Positions 26,921-34,413 are shown, counted from the first letter of the stretch. The stretch is 64,000 nucleotides of DNA from DASYKS01 sp035995205 (GCA_035995205.1 DASYKS010000032.1:1-64000); one strand, 5' to 3'. Made by a program: numbers and translations. Notes: generated by a model not told the origin, from the letters alone.

Positions 26921-27792
26921 AACGTTCTTGGGCTCTCAGCCCTCACCCCCGGCCCCTCTCCCAAAGGGAGAGGGGAGCAAGGCAAAAACGGCCTCGGCTG
27001 TTCTCCCCTCTCCCTTTGGGAGAGGGGCCGGGGGTGAGGGCTGTCGTGCTTCTATCCTCCCTGATGCTTTTTACCGCTTTCCCCACCTTCGCCCAATCCA
27101 CCGAGCCCCAAGTCTCCGTCCCGCTCGATCCGATCCGCATCGAGCCAACGGACGCTCCCGCCCAAACCACGAAGCACGCGCCGGCCCCGATCGTCGATGG
27201 CGATCCGCGCGAGGTCCAAATCTTCCGCTACGACTGCGAAAGCGAGCTGGAGCGGCGGGAAATCACGCTGTTCGCAAGCGGCACCGTCCGTCTGCGCATA
27301 GGTCCCCCCGGGCACGAACGGATGGGCCTCGCGGAGCTGGGGCCCGACCGCCTCGACGGGGCGATCCACCGGCTGGAAGAAGAAGATCTCTCCCGAATCG
27401 GCGAGCTGCCGCAGACCCTCACCGGAGCCTGGATTCCCCATTGCGCGCTCACCCTCGCGATCCCCGGCCGGCCGGTGCGGGAGCTGCGCTTTGGCAAAGA
27501 AGACGCCCTGCCGCTCGCCCTTTCGCGCGTCCTCGCGGTCACCGAAAGCACTGCCGCGGAAGTCACCCTGCTCGAAGGGGACAAGCGCCTGCCCGAAGGC
27601 TACGAGCCCGCCCGCTTCGACCGCCTGCGCCGAGCCGACGGCGTACTGTTCGAAGTCCAAAACCTGACCGACGACGGCAAAGGCGTCGAGCTCCGCGCGG
27701 TCGATCAGCCGCTCGCGATGTACGTCCTGAAGGAGCAACTGCGCCAGCTCTTCGTCCAGCTCGAACCCCGCTTCGGAAACCGCCACCGTTGA
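26917..27792 (+). CDS. Exported protein of unknown function, signal peptide split by a repeat insertion
   Basis: 291 residues from a GTG overlapping the previous stop (GTGA). The N-terminus MKRSWALS runs into 35 codons made by a 105-bp palindromic element (reading PHPRPLSQRERG ... PLPLGEGPGVR). It then resumes with a hydrophobic stretch AVVLLSSLMLFTAFPTFAQS, which would complete a normal signal peptide. The insertion keeps frame. The mature part (about 220 residues) has no family I recognise; it includes VQIFRYDCESELERREITLF and two cysteines. An in-frame ATG near 27061 could restore a short signal if the interrupted version fails. Confidence 0.65.
   Translation: MKRSWALSPHPRPLSQRERGARQKRPRLFSPLPLGEGPGVRAVVLLSSLMLFTAFPTFAQSTEPQVSVPLDPIRIEPTDAPAQTTKHAPAPIVDGDPREVQIFRYDCESELERREITLFASGTVRLRIGPPGHERMGLAELGPDRLDGAIHRLEEEDLSRIGELPQTLTGAWIPHCALTLAIPGRPVRELRFGKEDALPLALSRVLAVTESTAAEVTLLEGDKRLPEGYEPARFDRLRRADGVLFEVQNLTDDGKGVELRAVDQPLAMYVLKEQLRQLFVQLEPRFGNRHR
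26938..27042. repeat. 105-bp perfect palindromic element (family E), in frame inside a gene
   Basis: Two 40-base arms (26938-26977 and 27003-27042) are exact reverse complements around a 25-base centre. Each arm contains its own smaller hairpin, CTCTCCCAAAGGGAGAG. The element starts with AGCCCTC and ends with GAGGGCT. It resembles the widespread element that, when translated, gives SPHPRPLS...GEGPGVRA in many GC-rich genomes. Confidence 0.9.
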
Positions 27793-27812
27793 AAGGCGCC
27801 CGCGCTCCCGGA

Positions 27813-28355
27813 GTGCGCCTCTCCGGAGGAGAATTCCGCGGCCGCGTCCTAGCGGTGCCAAAAGGTGCCCGTCCGAGCGAGGGCCGAGTACGCGAAGCCC
27901 TCTTTTCCATCTGGGGCCAGCGCCTAGCCGGAGCCCGCCTGCTCGATCTGTTTTCAGGTAGCGGTGCTGTGGCGCTGGAAAGCATCGGCCGAGGAGCTTT
28001 GAGAGCCGTCGCGGTTGAAGGGAATCCTCAAGCTCTGGAGACCATCGAAGCCAACGCCGCGAAGCTCGGCAAGGGGCTGATCGAGATCCGTAAGATGACG
28101 CTGCCCGCGGGGTTGGCGCGTTTGGCAGAAACCGGCGAGCGCTTCGATCTGGTGTTTGCCGACCCCCCCTACGCCTTCAATGCCTATACCAGTCTGCTCG
28201 AAGGGCTCGCGCCCCTGCTCGCCGGAGAGGGAGAGGCGGTGATCGAGCACTCCGCCCGCGTGCAATTGGCGGGGGAGGTGGGGGAGTTGGTCCGGACGGA
28301 TGTGCGGCGGTACGGGGAGATTGCGCTGTCGTTCTATCGAAGAGGTGCGGAGTAG
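27813..28355 (+). CDS. rsmD: 16S rRNA (guanine966-N2)-methyltransferase
   Basis: 180 residues from a GTG chosen because VRLSGGEFRGRVLAVP aligns with the usual RsmD start (MRVIAGxxRGRxL). A TTG 24 bases upstream that overlaps the preceding stop is an alternative. SAM motif I is LLDLFSGSGAVALE, acidic motif II lies in AVAVEGNPQALE, and the catalytic motif is ADPPYAF. The enzyme methylates G966 of 16S rRNA during small-subunit assembly. It is translationally close to the upstream exported-protein gene with no functional link visible. Confidence 0.9.
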   Translation: MRLSGGEFRGRVLAVPKGARPSEGRVREALFSIWGQRLAGARLLDLFSGSGAVALESIGRGALRAVAVEGNPQALETIEANAAKLGKGLIEIRKMTLPAGLARLAETGERFDLVFADPPYAFNAYTSLLEGLAPLLAGEGEAVIEHSARVQLAGEVGELVRTDVRRYGEIALSFYRRGAE

Positions 28356-28382
28356 AAGAACCTCAGGTCGAAGCGATCGATG

Positions 28383-28420
28383 GTCGTGGGACCGCCGCCG
28401 TCTCGGCGGCATCGTGCGCC
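28383..28420 (+). repeat. Palindromic repeat family A, copy 2
   Basis: GGGACCGCCGCCGTCTCGGC and GGC form the hairpin CGCCGCCG-TCT-CGGCGGC, followed by ATCGTGCGCCGGGCGG, which resembles the flank of the copy near 29.6 kb. Confidence 0.8.
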
Positions 28421-28460
28421 GGGCGGCCCATTCCGCCAGGGCATTCTGTCGCTATTTGGA

Positions 28461-28489
28461 TTGACACAACTAAGGTGTAGCGCTAAGAA
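28461..28489 (+). promoter_or_regulatory. Probable promoter of the small secreted protein gene
   Basis: A perfect -35 TTGACA (28461-28466) is followed 17-18 bases later by TAAGAAT, a moderate -10. The predicted start, near 28496, leaves a leader of about 55 bases with a hairpin before the ribosome site. Confidence 0.55.
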
Positions 28490-28500
28490 TTAGAAATGCG

Positions 28501-28516
28501 CAGGCGCTAACGCCTG
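28501..28516 (+). other. Leader hairpin flanked by direct repeats
   Basis: CAGGCG-CTAA-CGCCTG is a perfect six-base-pair stem, framed by GAAATGCG on the left and GAAATGCG on the right. It lies in the predicted 5' leader, about 20 bases before the CCGGAGG ribosome site. Confidence 0.5.
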
Positions 28517-28550
28517 AAATGCGAAACGGCAATGGGCCGGAGGTTCCGTC

Positions 28551-28868
28551 ATGAAGACAACGCTCCTTGGTCTCGCGGCACTCTTGATCTTGGCCTCCGG
28601 TACCGGTGCTCTGTACGCTCAAGAGCCAATGGTGAGCATGCTTTCGCCGGCCAACGCTTCGCTCTGCCCGACCGCGGTATCCATTGCCTCGGACTCTGCC
28701 GTCACGATTCCTGACAGCCTCCTGCTGGCGCTCACTTCGAATGAATGCCCGGACCTTGCGTGCTTCCCGAGCCTAAGTTCTTGCCTGGACGCCTGCACGG
28801 ATGGGGTTTGTGAGCGGCGAATCAACTGCGGCGGACCCACGGCCCACAAGTGCTTCTGTCCCCATTAA
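28551..28868 (+). CDS. Small secreted Cys-rich protein
   Basis: 105 residues with a signal peptide (MKTTLLGLAALLILASG, cleavage near LYAQE). CCGGAGG stands upstream of the ATG. The mature part holds ten cysteines, clustered at the C-terminus (NECPDLACF, SCLDACTDGVC, INC, KCFCPH). This suggests a disulfide-knotted or metal-binding domain. The well-formed promoter and isolated position suggest its own regulation. I do not recognise the family. Confidence 0.72.
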   Translation: MKTTLLGLAALLILASGTGALYAQEPMVSMLSPANASLCPTAVSIASDSAVTIPDSLLLALTSNECPDLACFPSLSSCLDACTDGVCERRINCGGPTAHKCFCPH

Positions 28869-29213
28869 GCATGTCCGGCTTGCGGTAAGTCGCCGCACGA
28901 ATCCCCGGCCTTTCTGTCCCCAGGAAGAAGGGTCGGGTTATGGCTGCCTGCTTTTCTGTACCGTTTCTTCCACCAAGCCCGCGATCGGTTGAAACCGCTC
29001 GCTACGGAACGACGTCCCTTGCGGGACGTGAATCATTCCTTGCGCCAATCGTGGCTCCGTAAGCGGAGGACGCCGCCCAAGAACGCCTCTTCCCGGAGGG
29101 ACGACGTATTCGAGCGAGGGACTTCATTCCCTCGCGAACCCGCGACCGGGTGAGGAGAGGCTCTTGTCGCGCTGTGGATTAGGTGATTTCGGCTCTCGCT
29201 TCTGGGTGATAGG
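28869..29213. other. Gene-free stretch with hairpins
   Basis: No ORF with a credible start or composition was found, and in particular no RelE/ParE toxin gene next to the antitoxin on its right. The stretch contains a perfect hairpin ACGTCCC-TTGC-GGGACGT (29012-29029) and one copy of a dispersed element (separate entry). Confidence 0.6.
29121..29174 (+). repeat. Dispersed element family C, copy 1
   Basis: ACTTCATTCCCTCGCGAACC, then CGCGACCGGGTGAGGAGAGG and CTCTTGTCGCGCTG. It contains a CCTC...CCCG...CGGG...GAGG stem. The second copy, at 34316-34367, differs at only a few positions. Confidence 0.8.
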
Positions 29214-29456
29214 TCAGTCGCATCCGATGGCGTGGCGCGCGGACTTCATCACCGCGTCGTGAGAAAGTCCTTCGACTCGCCCCGAAGTCATCTCAAAATC
29301 ACGCCGTTTGGCGGTCTCGATGGCCTCGCGAACTCCGTCCGTCGCGATCTCAACTCCGGTTAACGGACCGACGCTTTGCCAGAGTTCCTCCGCAAGCAGA
29401 ACGCGGTCTCGAAGGGGAAGTTCCATGGCTCTCTCGATGATCTCTTCCTTGGACAT
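29214..29456 (-). CDS. Orphan addiction-module antitoxin (Unstab_antitox-like)
   Basis: 80 residues. The N-terminal MSKEEIIERAMELPLRDRVL and LAEELWQSV match the conserved start of small 'addiction module' antitoxins (Pfam Unstab_antitox type), which neutralise RelE/ParE-like toxins. The rest is helical and polar. The partner toxin normally follows directly, but no toxin ORF is present on this strand downstream or nearby. It is therefore an orphan: either a remnant of a broken module or a trans-acting antitoxin. No Shine-Dalgarno is seen before the ATG. Confidence 0.65.
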   Translation of the reverse strand: MSKEEIIERAMELPLRDRVLLAEELWQSVGPLTGVEIATDGVREAIETAKRRDFEMTSGRVEGLSHDAVMKSARHAIGCD

Positions 29457-29580
29457 GTGAGCAGGCTATGGGCAAGGGTGCTCGCCGTCAAGCACGGATC
29501 GGTTGCTCGGTCGAGACTCTCGGCCCGCCGTCGTTGGCTCGCGCTCTCGATCCTGCCGTTCGGCCACCTTCCAATGGGGC

Positions 29581-29631
29581 GGGCTGTTCCTGGGACCGCC
29601 GCCGTCTCGGCGGCGTCGTGCGCCGAGCGGG
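29581..29631 (+). repeat. Palindromic repeat family A, copy 3
   Basis: GGGCTGTTCCTGGGACCGCC matches copy 1 exactly. The hairpin is then CGCCGCCG-TCT-CGGCGGCG, with paired base changes relative to copy 1. The flank TCGTGCGCCGAGCGG is shared with copy 2. Confidence 0.85.
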
Positions 29632-29650
29632 CGTTTTCCGTACTGGCGTG

Positions 29651-29700
29651 TCCTGGGGCCTCGCCCCAGGCTGGTATTGGGCGCGCCTTCGGCGCTCAAG
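29651..29700 (+). repeat. Dispersed hairpin element family B, copy 2
   Basis: CCTGGGGC-CTC-GCCCCAGG is a perfect hairpin, followed by CTGGTATTGGGCGCGCCTTC and GGCGCTCAAG. It is the same order of parts as the inverted copy near 17.2 kb. Confidence 0.75.
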
Positions 29701-30203
29701 AAGGAGTAGTGTGCGGCATCCCAAAACCCCTTCGCCACCTACCGGATGTGCGAGCCCGGTTCCCGTATGTGCGTTGCGGAGCACCGCAACCCCTTCTCTC
29801 CTTCCGCCGACCTCTCTTGCCGTTCCCGTTTATGCGAAGCGGAGGCGATCTTGCGCGGTGGCGGGTGATGGAGGGGGTTTTTCCACGGAGAGATGTGCGA
29901 TATCGGGACCGGCCTGTGCGGTGTAGGGCCCGAACACCGGTTTGTGAAGTCGACGAAGCAGTGGATGATAGGCGGCAAGTGGTGATCGCTCCCCGCGATG
30001 TGGTTATCCGTCAAATTCCTGTACATGACGCTCGGTGGCGAGTGGTGGCGAGCAGCTGAGCACCGGTGATGCGCGTCGGTTTCGCACAGGATTTTTGCTG
30101 GTTTGCGCGTGTTTCGTTCGGAGCACCGGTTGTTTCCACCGATCACGCACAGGGCGGAGGCGGAGTCGCACAGCGGAGAGGCCGAAGAGAGCTTTCAACG
30201 GGG

Positions 30204-31613
30204 TCACCGCTCGTCCAAAGGATCGACTTCGTGAAAATGGATCGCGATCCGGCCGATCGTTCGAATCGGTTTGCCATCCTCGATGACGGGTTGGAACCGC
30301 CAACCGAGCACCACCGCTTCCACCTGGGCTGGGAGGCCCATCGGAAACTCGGTGACCCGGGCGCAGAGGACTTTGCCGTTCTCGGAGACGATGACTTCGA
30401 CATCGACCGTTCCTTGGAGCCTGGCTCTCCGCGCGATCGGGGAGTATTCGGGAAGCGGGCGGACCGATGCACGGGCATGGAACCGCCTCGAAGTCTCATG
30501 GCGAAGGTCGGGCGCGGCGAAATCGAACGGTTCGCCGGCGCAGACCGGTTGGCGCCATGGGTGTCTCGTGCCCGACCCGTAGGCTTCGCTGTCCACTCGG
30601 AGCCGGGGCAACAGATCGTGAGGGGGCTCGACCGGCAGACCGGTTCGTAGGTCGATCTCGATCTTGCGGGGAATCTCGTTCCAATGGAGCGAGATCACGA
30701 GGCGATCGGACTCGTCGTCCAACGAGACAGGGCTCAGAAAATGGAAGGGGAACCTCTCGGCGTCCGCCGGCGTGAGTAGGTCGTCGATCGAGAACGTTCG
30801 GACCACCGTTCCTTCGGGCCGATAGATCGTTCGTACCTCGAAGTTGCGAATCACGAAGTAGCCGCTTGCGCCGACGAGGATCTCCAAGGGATACGTGGGC
30901 TCGCTCTCCAGCCGGAAGGTCGAGAGGAGCAGGTCTTCGCCTTTCGAGGTGCGCTCGAACATCGCTGCCCAGGGCTTGTGATCGACCTCTTCGGTCTCGT
31001 CCAGCTTCAGCAACTGGCGAAGATAGCGCCCCCGAGCCTCCGGGTTGGTCGGCGGCAGCTCCAGCGAGAACCGCCCCTTGGCGGAGGAAATCCGGGTCGG
31101 ACGGCACGACTCCTGAGAACCTAACACCCACGAGAGCGCGGTGTCCGCGGCGTCTTCGATCTGCTCCTCGGCCGCCCGTTCGATCTCCTCGGCAGTGCCC
31201 GGCTCTTCGAGCTCTGGAAAAATGACTGTCTGCGTCATACTCCAGTCCGCCTCGGTGCTGCCGCCCAACGGCCGCTCGCCGCGCGGCGACAGCACGACCG
31301 TCAGCTCGCCGTTAGGGTTTCCTAGGATGTCCAAGTGGACATCGCGCCCCTTGGAGTCGCTCGCCGCTCCGGATTCCGCCAACCACTTTTGAGCCGACGC
31401 GAGGAGCCGCTCTTCGAGGCGTCGGGCGCGGGAAGGGTCGTTCGCCGGGCGATAGGAGTCCTCGACGGTGACCGTAAGAGCCACGGCCGGCGCGCACTCC
31501 AGAGGATGGAACCCCCGTGTCTCCGTGGCGCGGCCGACGCTCGCCGGAACCGCGGCGGCGATCGACATCCAGCAGGCCGCTACCGGCAAGGCGCTCCGAA
31601 TTCTCCGCGGCAT
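30204..31613 (-). CDS. Exported protein with C-terminal TonB-type domain
   Basis: 469 residues from the ATG at MPRRIRS, preceded by AAGGAGG. An N-terminal signal peptide (core LPVAACWMSIAAAVPAS) is followed by about 370 residues that I do not recognise. The last 80 residues form a TonB C-terminal-like domain: SPIARRARLQGTVDVEVIVS, ENGKVLCARVTE, VEAVVLGWRFQPV. Unlike true TonB there is no Pro-rich spacer and no retained membrane anchor is obvious. A role in envelope signalling or carrier-type interaction is inference. It follows blaR1 by about 120 bases on the same strand and could be part of its regulon. Confidence 0.75.
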   Translation of the reverse strand: MPRRIRSALPVAACWMSIAAAVPASVGRATETRGFHPLECAPAVALTVTVEDSYRPANDPSRARRLEERLLASAQKWLAESGAASDSKGRDVHLDILGNPNGELTVVLSPRGERPLGGSTEADWSMTQTVIFPELEEPGTAEEIERAAEEQIEDAADTALSWVLGSQESCRPTRISSAKGRFSLELPPTNPEARGRYLRQLLKLDETEEVDHKPWAAMFERTSKGEDLLLSTFRLESEPTYPLEILVGASGYFVIRNFEVRTIYRPEGTVVRTFSIDDLLTPADAERFPFHFLSPVSLDDESDRLVISLHWNEIPRKIEIDLRTGLPVEPPHDLLPRLRVDSEAYGSGTRHPWRQPVCAGEPFDFAAPDLRHETSRRFHARASVRPLPEYSPIARRARLQGTVDVEVIVSENGKVLCARVTEFPMGLPAQVEAVVLGWRFQPVIEDGKPIRTIGRIAIHFHEVDPLDER

Positions 31614-31736
31614 GCTCCGGCCCTCCTTCAGAATTCCGAACTGCAAATCCTGAAGGCGACGGACTGCAAAGCCCGGACCCGCGGGCCTACGGGGAAGAAC
31701 TCGCCGCGACCGTCCGCGGGAGAGGGCGGTGATGCC

Positions 31737-33887
31737 CTACCGATCGAGCCTTCCGCTGATCTTCAGCCGCACGAGGTCGTCCGCGGAGAGCTTGCCGTAG
31801 CGGCTGACCGCTTGGCGGACGAAGGGGCCCGTGACGCCTTGGATCTTGAGCTGGACCAGCTCGTCCGCCGAGCCGCGCGGAAAGCCGGCGTCGGCGAGCT
31901 CGCGTACCCAGGCTCCCGAGACGCCCTGGATCTTGAGTTGTACCAGCTGGTCGGGGGAGAGGTCGCGGTACCCGGCGTCTGCCAAGCCGCGCACCCACTC
32001 GGCCGAGACCCCTTGGATCCTCAGTTGGACCAGCTCGTCGGCGGAAAGATCGCCGCTTCCTGCGGCGGTGAGCCCCTGGACCCATTCGGCGGACACGCCT
32101 TGGATCTTGAGCTGCACCAACTGGTCGGCCGAGAGGTCGCGATAGCCGGCGGTGTTCAAGCCACGGACCCAATCCGGCGAGACACCCTGGATCTTGAGTT
32201 GGATCAGCTGCTCGGCCGAGAGGTCGGCGATTCCGAGACCGCCCAGGGCGCGGGCGTATTCGGCCGTCACTCCCTGGATGCGCAGTTGCACCAGCTGATC
32301 GAGCGTCGTGTCTCTGAAACCGAGCGACTTGATCTCGCGGGCGAAGGAAACCGAGACGTCCTGTATCGCCATTTCCATCTGCCGCTCCGGTTCGACCGTG
32401 TAACCGAGCGTGGCCATCTCCCGCGGATAGGCGGGGTTCGGCTGGAAGGTGAAGGTTCCGGAGCCCTTCGCTCCTCCGAAGCGCCCCTCGAAGAGGAAGG
32501 TTCCCGCCTCGCGCCGCAGCTCGAAGCGGACGTCGGGTCCGGCGGTCAACCCCACGAGGTCTTTCGCCTCGTAGGTCTCTCCGACGTGCCAGCGGTGACT
32601 TTCGCCGACCGACTTCCAGCTCATCGTGGATTCGAGATCGACCCGGTCGCCTTGGCGGGTCGCGGTCCAACTGCCGCGCCGCGCTTCCCCGGTGGTCGTC
32701 TGGCCGGAGCCTCCCGCGCCAGTCGTGGTTTCGTTTGCCTCCTCGCTCCTTCGGGCACCACCTTCGGCAGCAGCCGGTCGCTGCGGGGCCAACGAAACCC
32801 CTCCCCCAGCGCCGTTTGCCGCGAAACGGGTGCCGCCGCCGTTCCATTGGAGGGATTGAAGGGTCAGGCCGAACGGCAGGATCGAGAGCGCGAGCAGGCC
32901 GGCGAGCCAGGAGCGCCCGGCCGGACGGGCCGGCGCTCCCACCAGACGCCGGACGCGATCGAGCAGCGAGCCTCCGTCGGCCGCGAGAGCGAGCCGCGGC
33001 AGGGGAGCGCGCAGCCCTTCGAGATCGGCGAGCGCCCGGGCGTAGCTCAGCCGGTCGCCGCAGACCGCGACCGCCAGGTCGTCGCAGCAGTGCTCCCGCT
33101 CCTTGCGTACCTCGCCGGAGATCCACCAGACGGCGGGATGGAAGAACAGCAGGGTTTCCAACGCCGCTTGCAGCAGGTTCACCAGCGCGTCATGACGCCG
33201 CACGTGAGCCAGCTCGTGGGCCAGCACCGCCTCGAGCTGCCAGGACGACAGGCCGACCAGCGAGCTGAGGGGAACCAGGATCACCGGCTTGAGCCAGCCG
33301 ATCACCGCCGGCACCGAAACGGCGGTCGATTCGAGCAGGCGAACCGCGCGGGCAATCCCCAGCCGGCGGCCCAGATCGAGCACCCGCGCTTCGAGCTCAG
33401 CGGGGAGCGGACGGCCGCTGCCGGCCAGGCGCCGCGCCTGGCGCCAGCCGCCCAGATGGTAGACGGCGAGCAGGGCGACTCCGGCGAGCCAGAGCCCGAA
33501 GATCCACGGAAGGGTGGGGGAGAGCGCCGCGCGGAGAGCCGAAAGATCGAACCCGGAGGCCGGAAGGATCGCCGGCGAGGTCAGGTTCGGGGCCGTGCCG
33601 AGGTTCGCGGCGCGTACCGGAAGGTCCGAGCCCGGCGCTCCCGGCCCGGAAAGCTCGGTGCCGGCCGAGCCGCCGATCCAAAACGAGGTGGCGACCGGCA
33701 GCGCAAGCAGCGCGAGCAGCGCGCCGACGGCGAGGGCGTAGCGGGCGGAGGCCGAACGCGATCTCAGATGGCGCAGGGCAACCGCGGCGGCGAGCCCCAC
33801 GAGCGCGCCTTGCCAGAGGAAATGCACGAGCGCCCAGGCGATCGCCTGAACCGTCGGGGCCGTTGCGAACGTGGCGATACCGCTCAT
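31737..33887 (-). CDS. BlaR1/MecR1-like M56 sensor metallopeptidase with C-terminal 29-residue repeats
   Basis: 716 residues. Four N-terminal transmembrane helices (about 15-38, 47-70, 125-145 and 310-328) frame an M56 peptidase domain with zinc site H224-E225-L-A-H228 and the downstream EREHCCDD. In BlaR1 this domain cleaves the BlaI repressor when the sensor is triggered. There is no penicillin-binding sensor domain. Instead the extracytoplasmic part carries a beta-rich segment (340-480) and then 6.5 copies of a 29-residue unit, QLVQLKIQGVSAEWVRGL plus AGYRDLSAD-like ends, which should be helical. Its ATG overlaps the blaI stop (ATGA). The ligand is unknown. Confidence 0.9.
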   Translation of the reverse strand: MSGIATFATAPTVQAIAWALVHFLWQGALVGLAAAVALRHLRSRSASARYALAVGALLALLALPVATSFWIGGSAGTELSGPGAPGSDLPVRAANLGTAPNLTSPAILPASGFDLSALRAALSPTLPWIFGLWLAGVALLAVYHLGGWRQARRLAGSGRPLPAELEARVLDLGRRLGIARAVRLLESTAVSVPAVIGWLKPVILVPLSSLVGLSSWQLEAVLAHELAHVRRHDALVNLLQAALETLLFFHPAVWWISGEVRKEREHCCDDLAVAVCGDRLSYARALADLEGLRAPLPRLALAADGGSLLDRVRRLVGAPARPAGRSWLAGLLALSILPFGLTLQSLQWNGGGTRFAANGAGGGVSLAPQRPAAAEGGARRSEEANETTTGAGGSGQTTTGEARRGSWTATRQGDRVDLESTMSWKSVGESHRWHVGETYEAKDLVGLTAGPDVRFELRREAGTFLFEGRFGGAKGSGTFTFQPNPAYPREMATLGYTVEPERQMEMAIQDVSVSFAREIKSLGFRDTTLDQLVQLRIQGVTAEYARALGGLGIADLSAEQLIQLKIQGVSPDWVRGLNTAGYRDLSADQLVQLKIQGVSAEWVQGLTAAGSGDLSADELVQLRIQGVSAEWVRGLADAGYRDLSPDQLVQLKIQGVSGAWVRELADAGFPRGSADELVQLKIQGVTGPFVRQAVSRYGKLSADDLVRLKISGRLDR

Positions 33888-34267
33888 CGTGTCTCTCCTT
33901 CGAGCCGGTCCAACAGCTCACGGATTTCCGCCAGCTCCTCGGCCGACGAGCGCCGGGAGGAGAGGGCGCGCAAGACCAGCCGGCTGGCCGAGCCGGCGAA
34001 CGCGCGATCGAGGAGGTCCCCCACCAGTTGGCTCTGCGTCTGCTCCTCCGGCAGCCGTGGCGCGTAGAGGTGTGCCCGCTGCGCTTCGTCGCGGGTCACC
34101 AGCCCCTTCTCGGCCATGATCTGCAGCTGCTTGAGCGTCGTGGTGTAGCCCGTCGGCGCGAGGAGCGCGAGCTGGTCGTTGACCTCTTTGACGGTGCTCG
34201 CGCCGCGGCGCCAGAGGACCCGGAGGATCGCCAGCTCGGCATCGGTGGGGCGGGGGGCGTTGGCCAT
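33884..34267 (-). CDS. blaI: BlaI/MecI-family transcriptional repressor
   Basis: 127 residues from the ATG at MANAPRPTDAELAILRVLW, the typical start of BlaI winged-helix repressors. STVKEVNDQL and YTTTLKQLQIMAEKGLVTRD form the DNA-binding helices, and the C-terminal half is the dimerisation region with the protease-sensitive segment. It is the first gene of a blaI-blaR1 operon (four-base overlap). No Shine-Dalgarno precedes the ATG, and the -10 box ends six bases before it, so the mRNA may be leaderless. Two inverted repeats overlapping the promoter fit autorepression. Confidence 0.92.
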   Translation of the reverse strand: MANAPRPTDAELAILRVLWRRGASTVKEVNDQLALLAPTGYTTTLKQLQIMAEKGLVTRDEAQRAHLYAPRLPEEQTQSQLVGDLLDRAFAGSASRLVLRALSSRRSSAEELAEIRELLDRLEGETR

Positions 34268-34273
34268 GGAGAG

Positions 34274-34315
34274 ACGATATACGACGACCTTCGTACTGTC
34301 AACGATGAGTTTCGT
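34274..34315 (-). promoter_or_regulatory. blaI promoter with two BlaI-type operators
   Basis: On the minus strand a perfect -35 TTGACA (34302-34297) is followed by a 17-base spacer and -10 TATCGT (34279-34274). Two inverted repeats overlap it: TACGA-N6-TCGTA at 34280-34295 in the spacer, and ACGA-N6-TCGT at 34302-34315 over the -35. Their centres are 21 bases apart, two helical turns, as expected for two dimers on one DNA face. BlaI operators usually have this TAC...GTA form. Confidence 0.8.
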
Positions 34316-34367
34316 ACTTCGTTCCCTCGCGACCCGCGATCGGGTGAGGTGAGGCTTTCGCGCGCTG
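34316..34367 (+). repeat. Dispersed element family C, copy 2
   Basis: ACTTCGTTCCCTCGCGACCC, then GCGATCGGGTGAGGTGAGGC and TTTCGCGCGCTG. It directly abuts the blaI operators, between the divergent blaI and SPFH genes. Compare copy 1 at 29121-29174. Confidence 0.8.
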
Positions 34368-34407
34368 TTCCCGAGATGATGCGCAATCCAATGGGAGCTC
34401 GGGCTCA

Positions 34408-34413
34408 TATACT
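34408..34413 (+). promoter_or_regulatory. Putative -10 box TATACT for the SPFH operon
   Basis: TATACT matches TATAAT at five of six positions and ends seven bases before the chosen ATG. No Shine-Dalgarno is present, so a leaderless transcript is possible. The -35 region is weak. Confidence 0.45.

Larger units (their letters stand above)
29457..30203. other. Long gene-free stretch with two repeat elements
   Basis: The overlapping ORFs here have no ribosome sites, and their translations are Arg/Pro/His-rich products of repeats. The left half contains family A and family B elements. The right half (about 29740-30200) is not obviously coding; it shows recurring CACCGGT and TTCCCGTxTxTGCG motifs but no clear structure. 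Confidence 0.55.

Noticed and set aside
29932..30130. CACCGGT motifs at 29932, 30058 and 30121 with exact 63-base steps
   Set aside because: Sequence between the motifs does not align, so a tandem repeat is not supported.
29739..30146. Minus-strand His/Pro/Arg-rich ORF of 135 codons
   Set aside because: No ribosome site or signal, and its composition resembles nothing real. It is most likely noncoding.
31335..34067. Plus-strand ORF of 910 codons
   Set aside because: It is antisense to blaR1 and the TonB-C protein. The Leu-Asp-Leu repeats in it mirror the 29-residue repeat of BlaR1.
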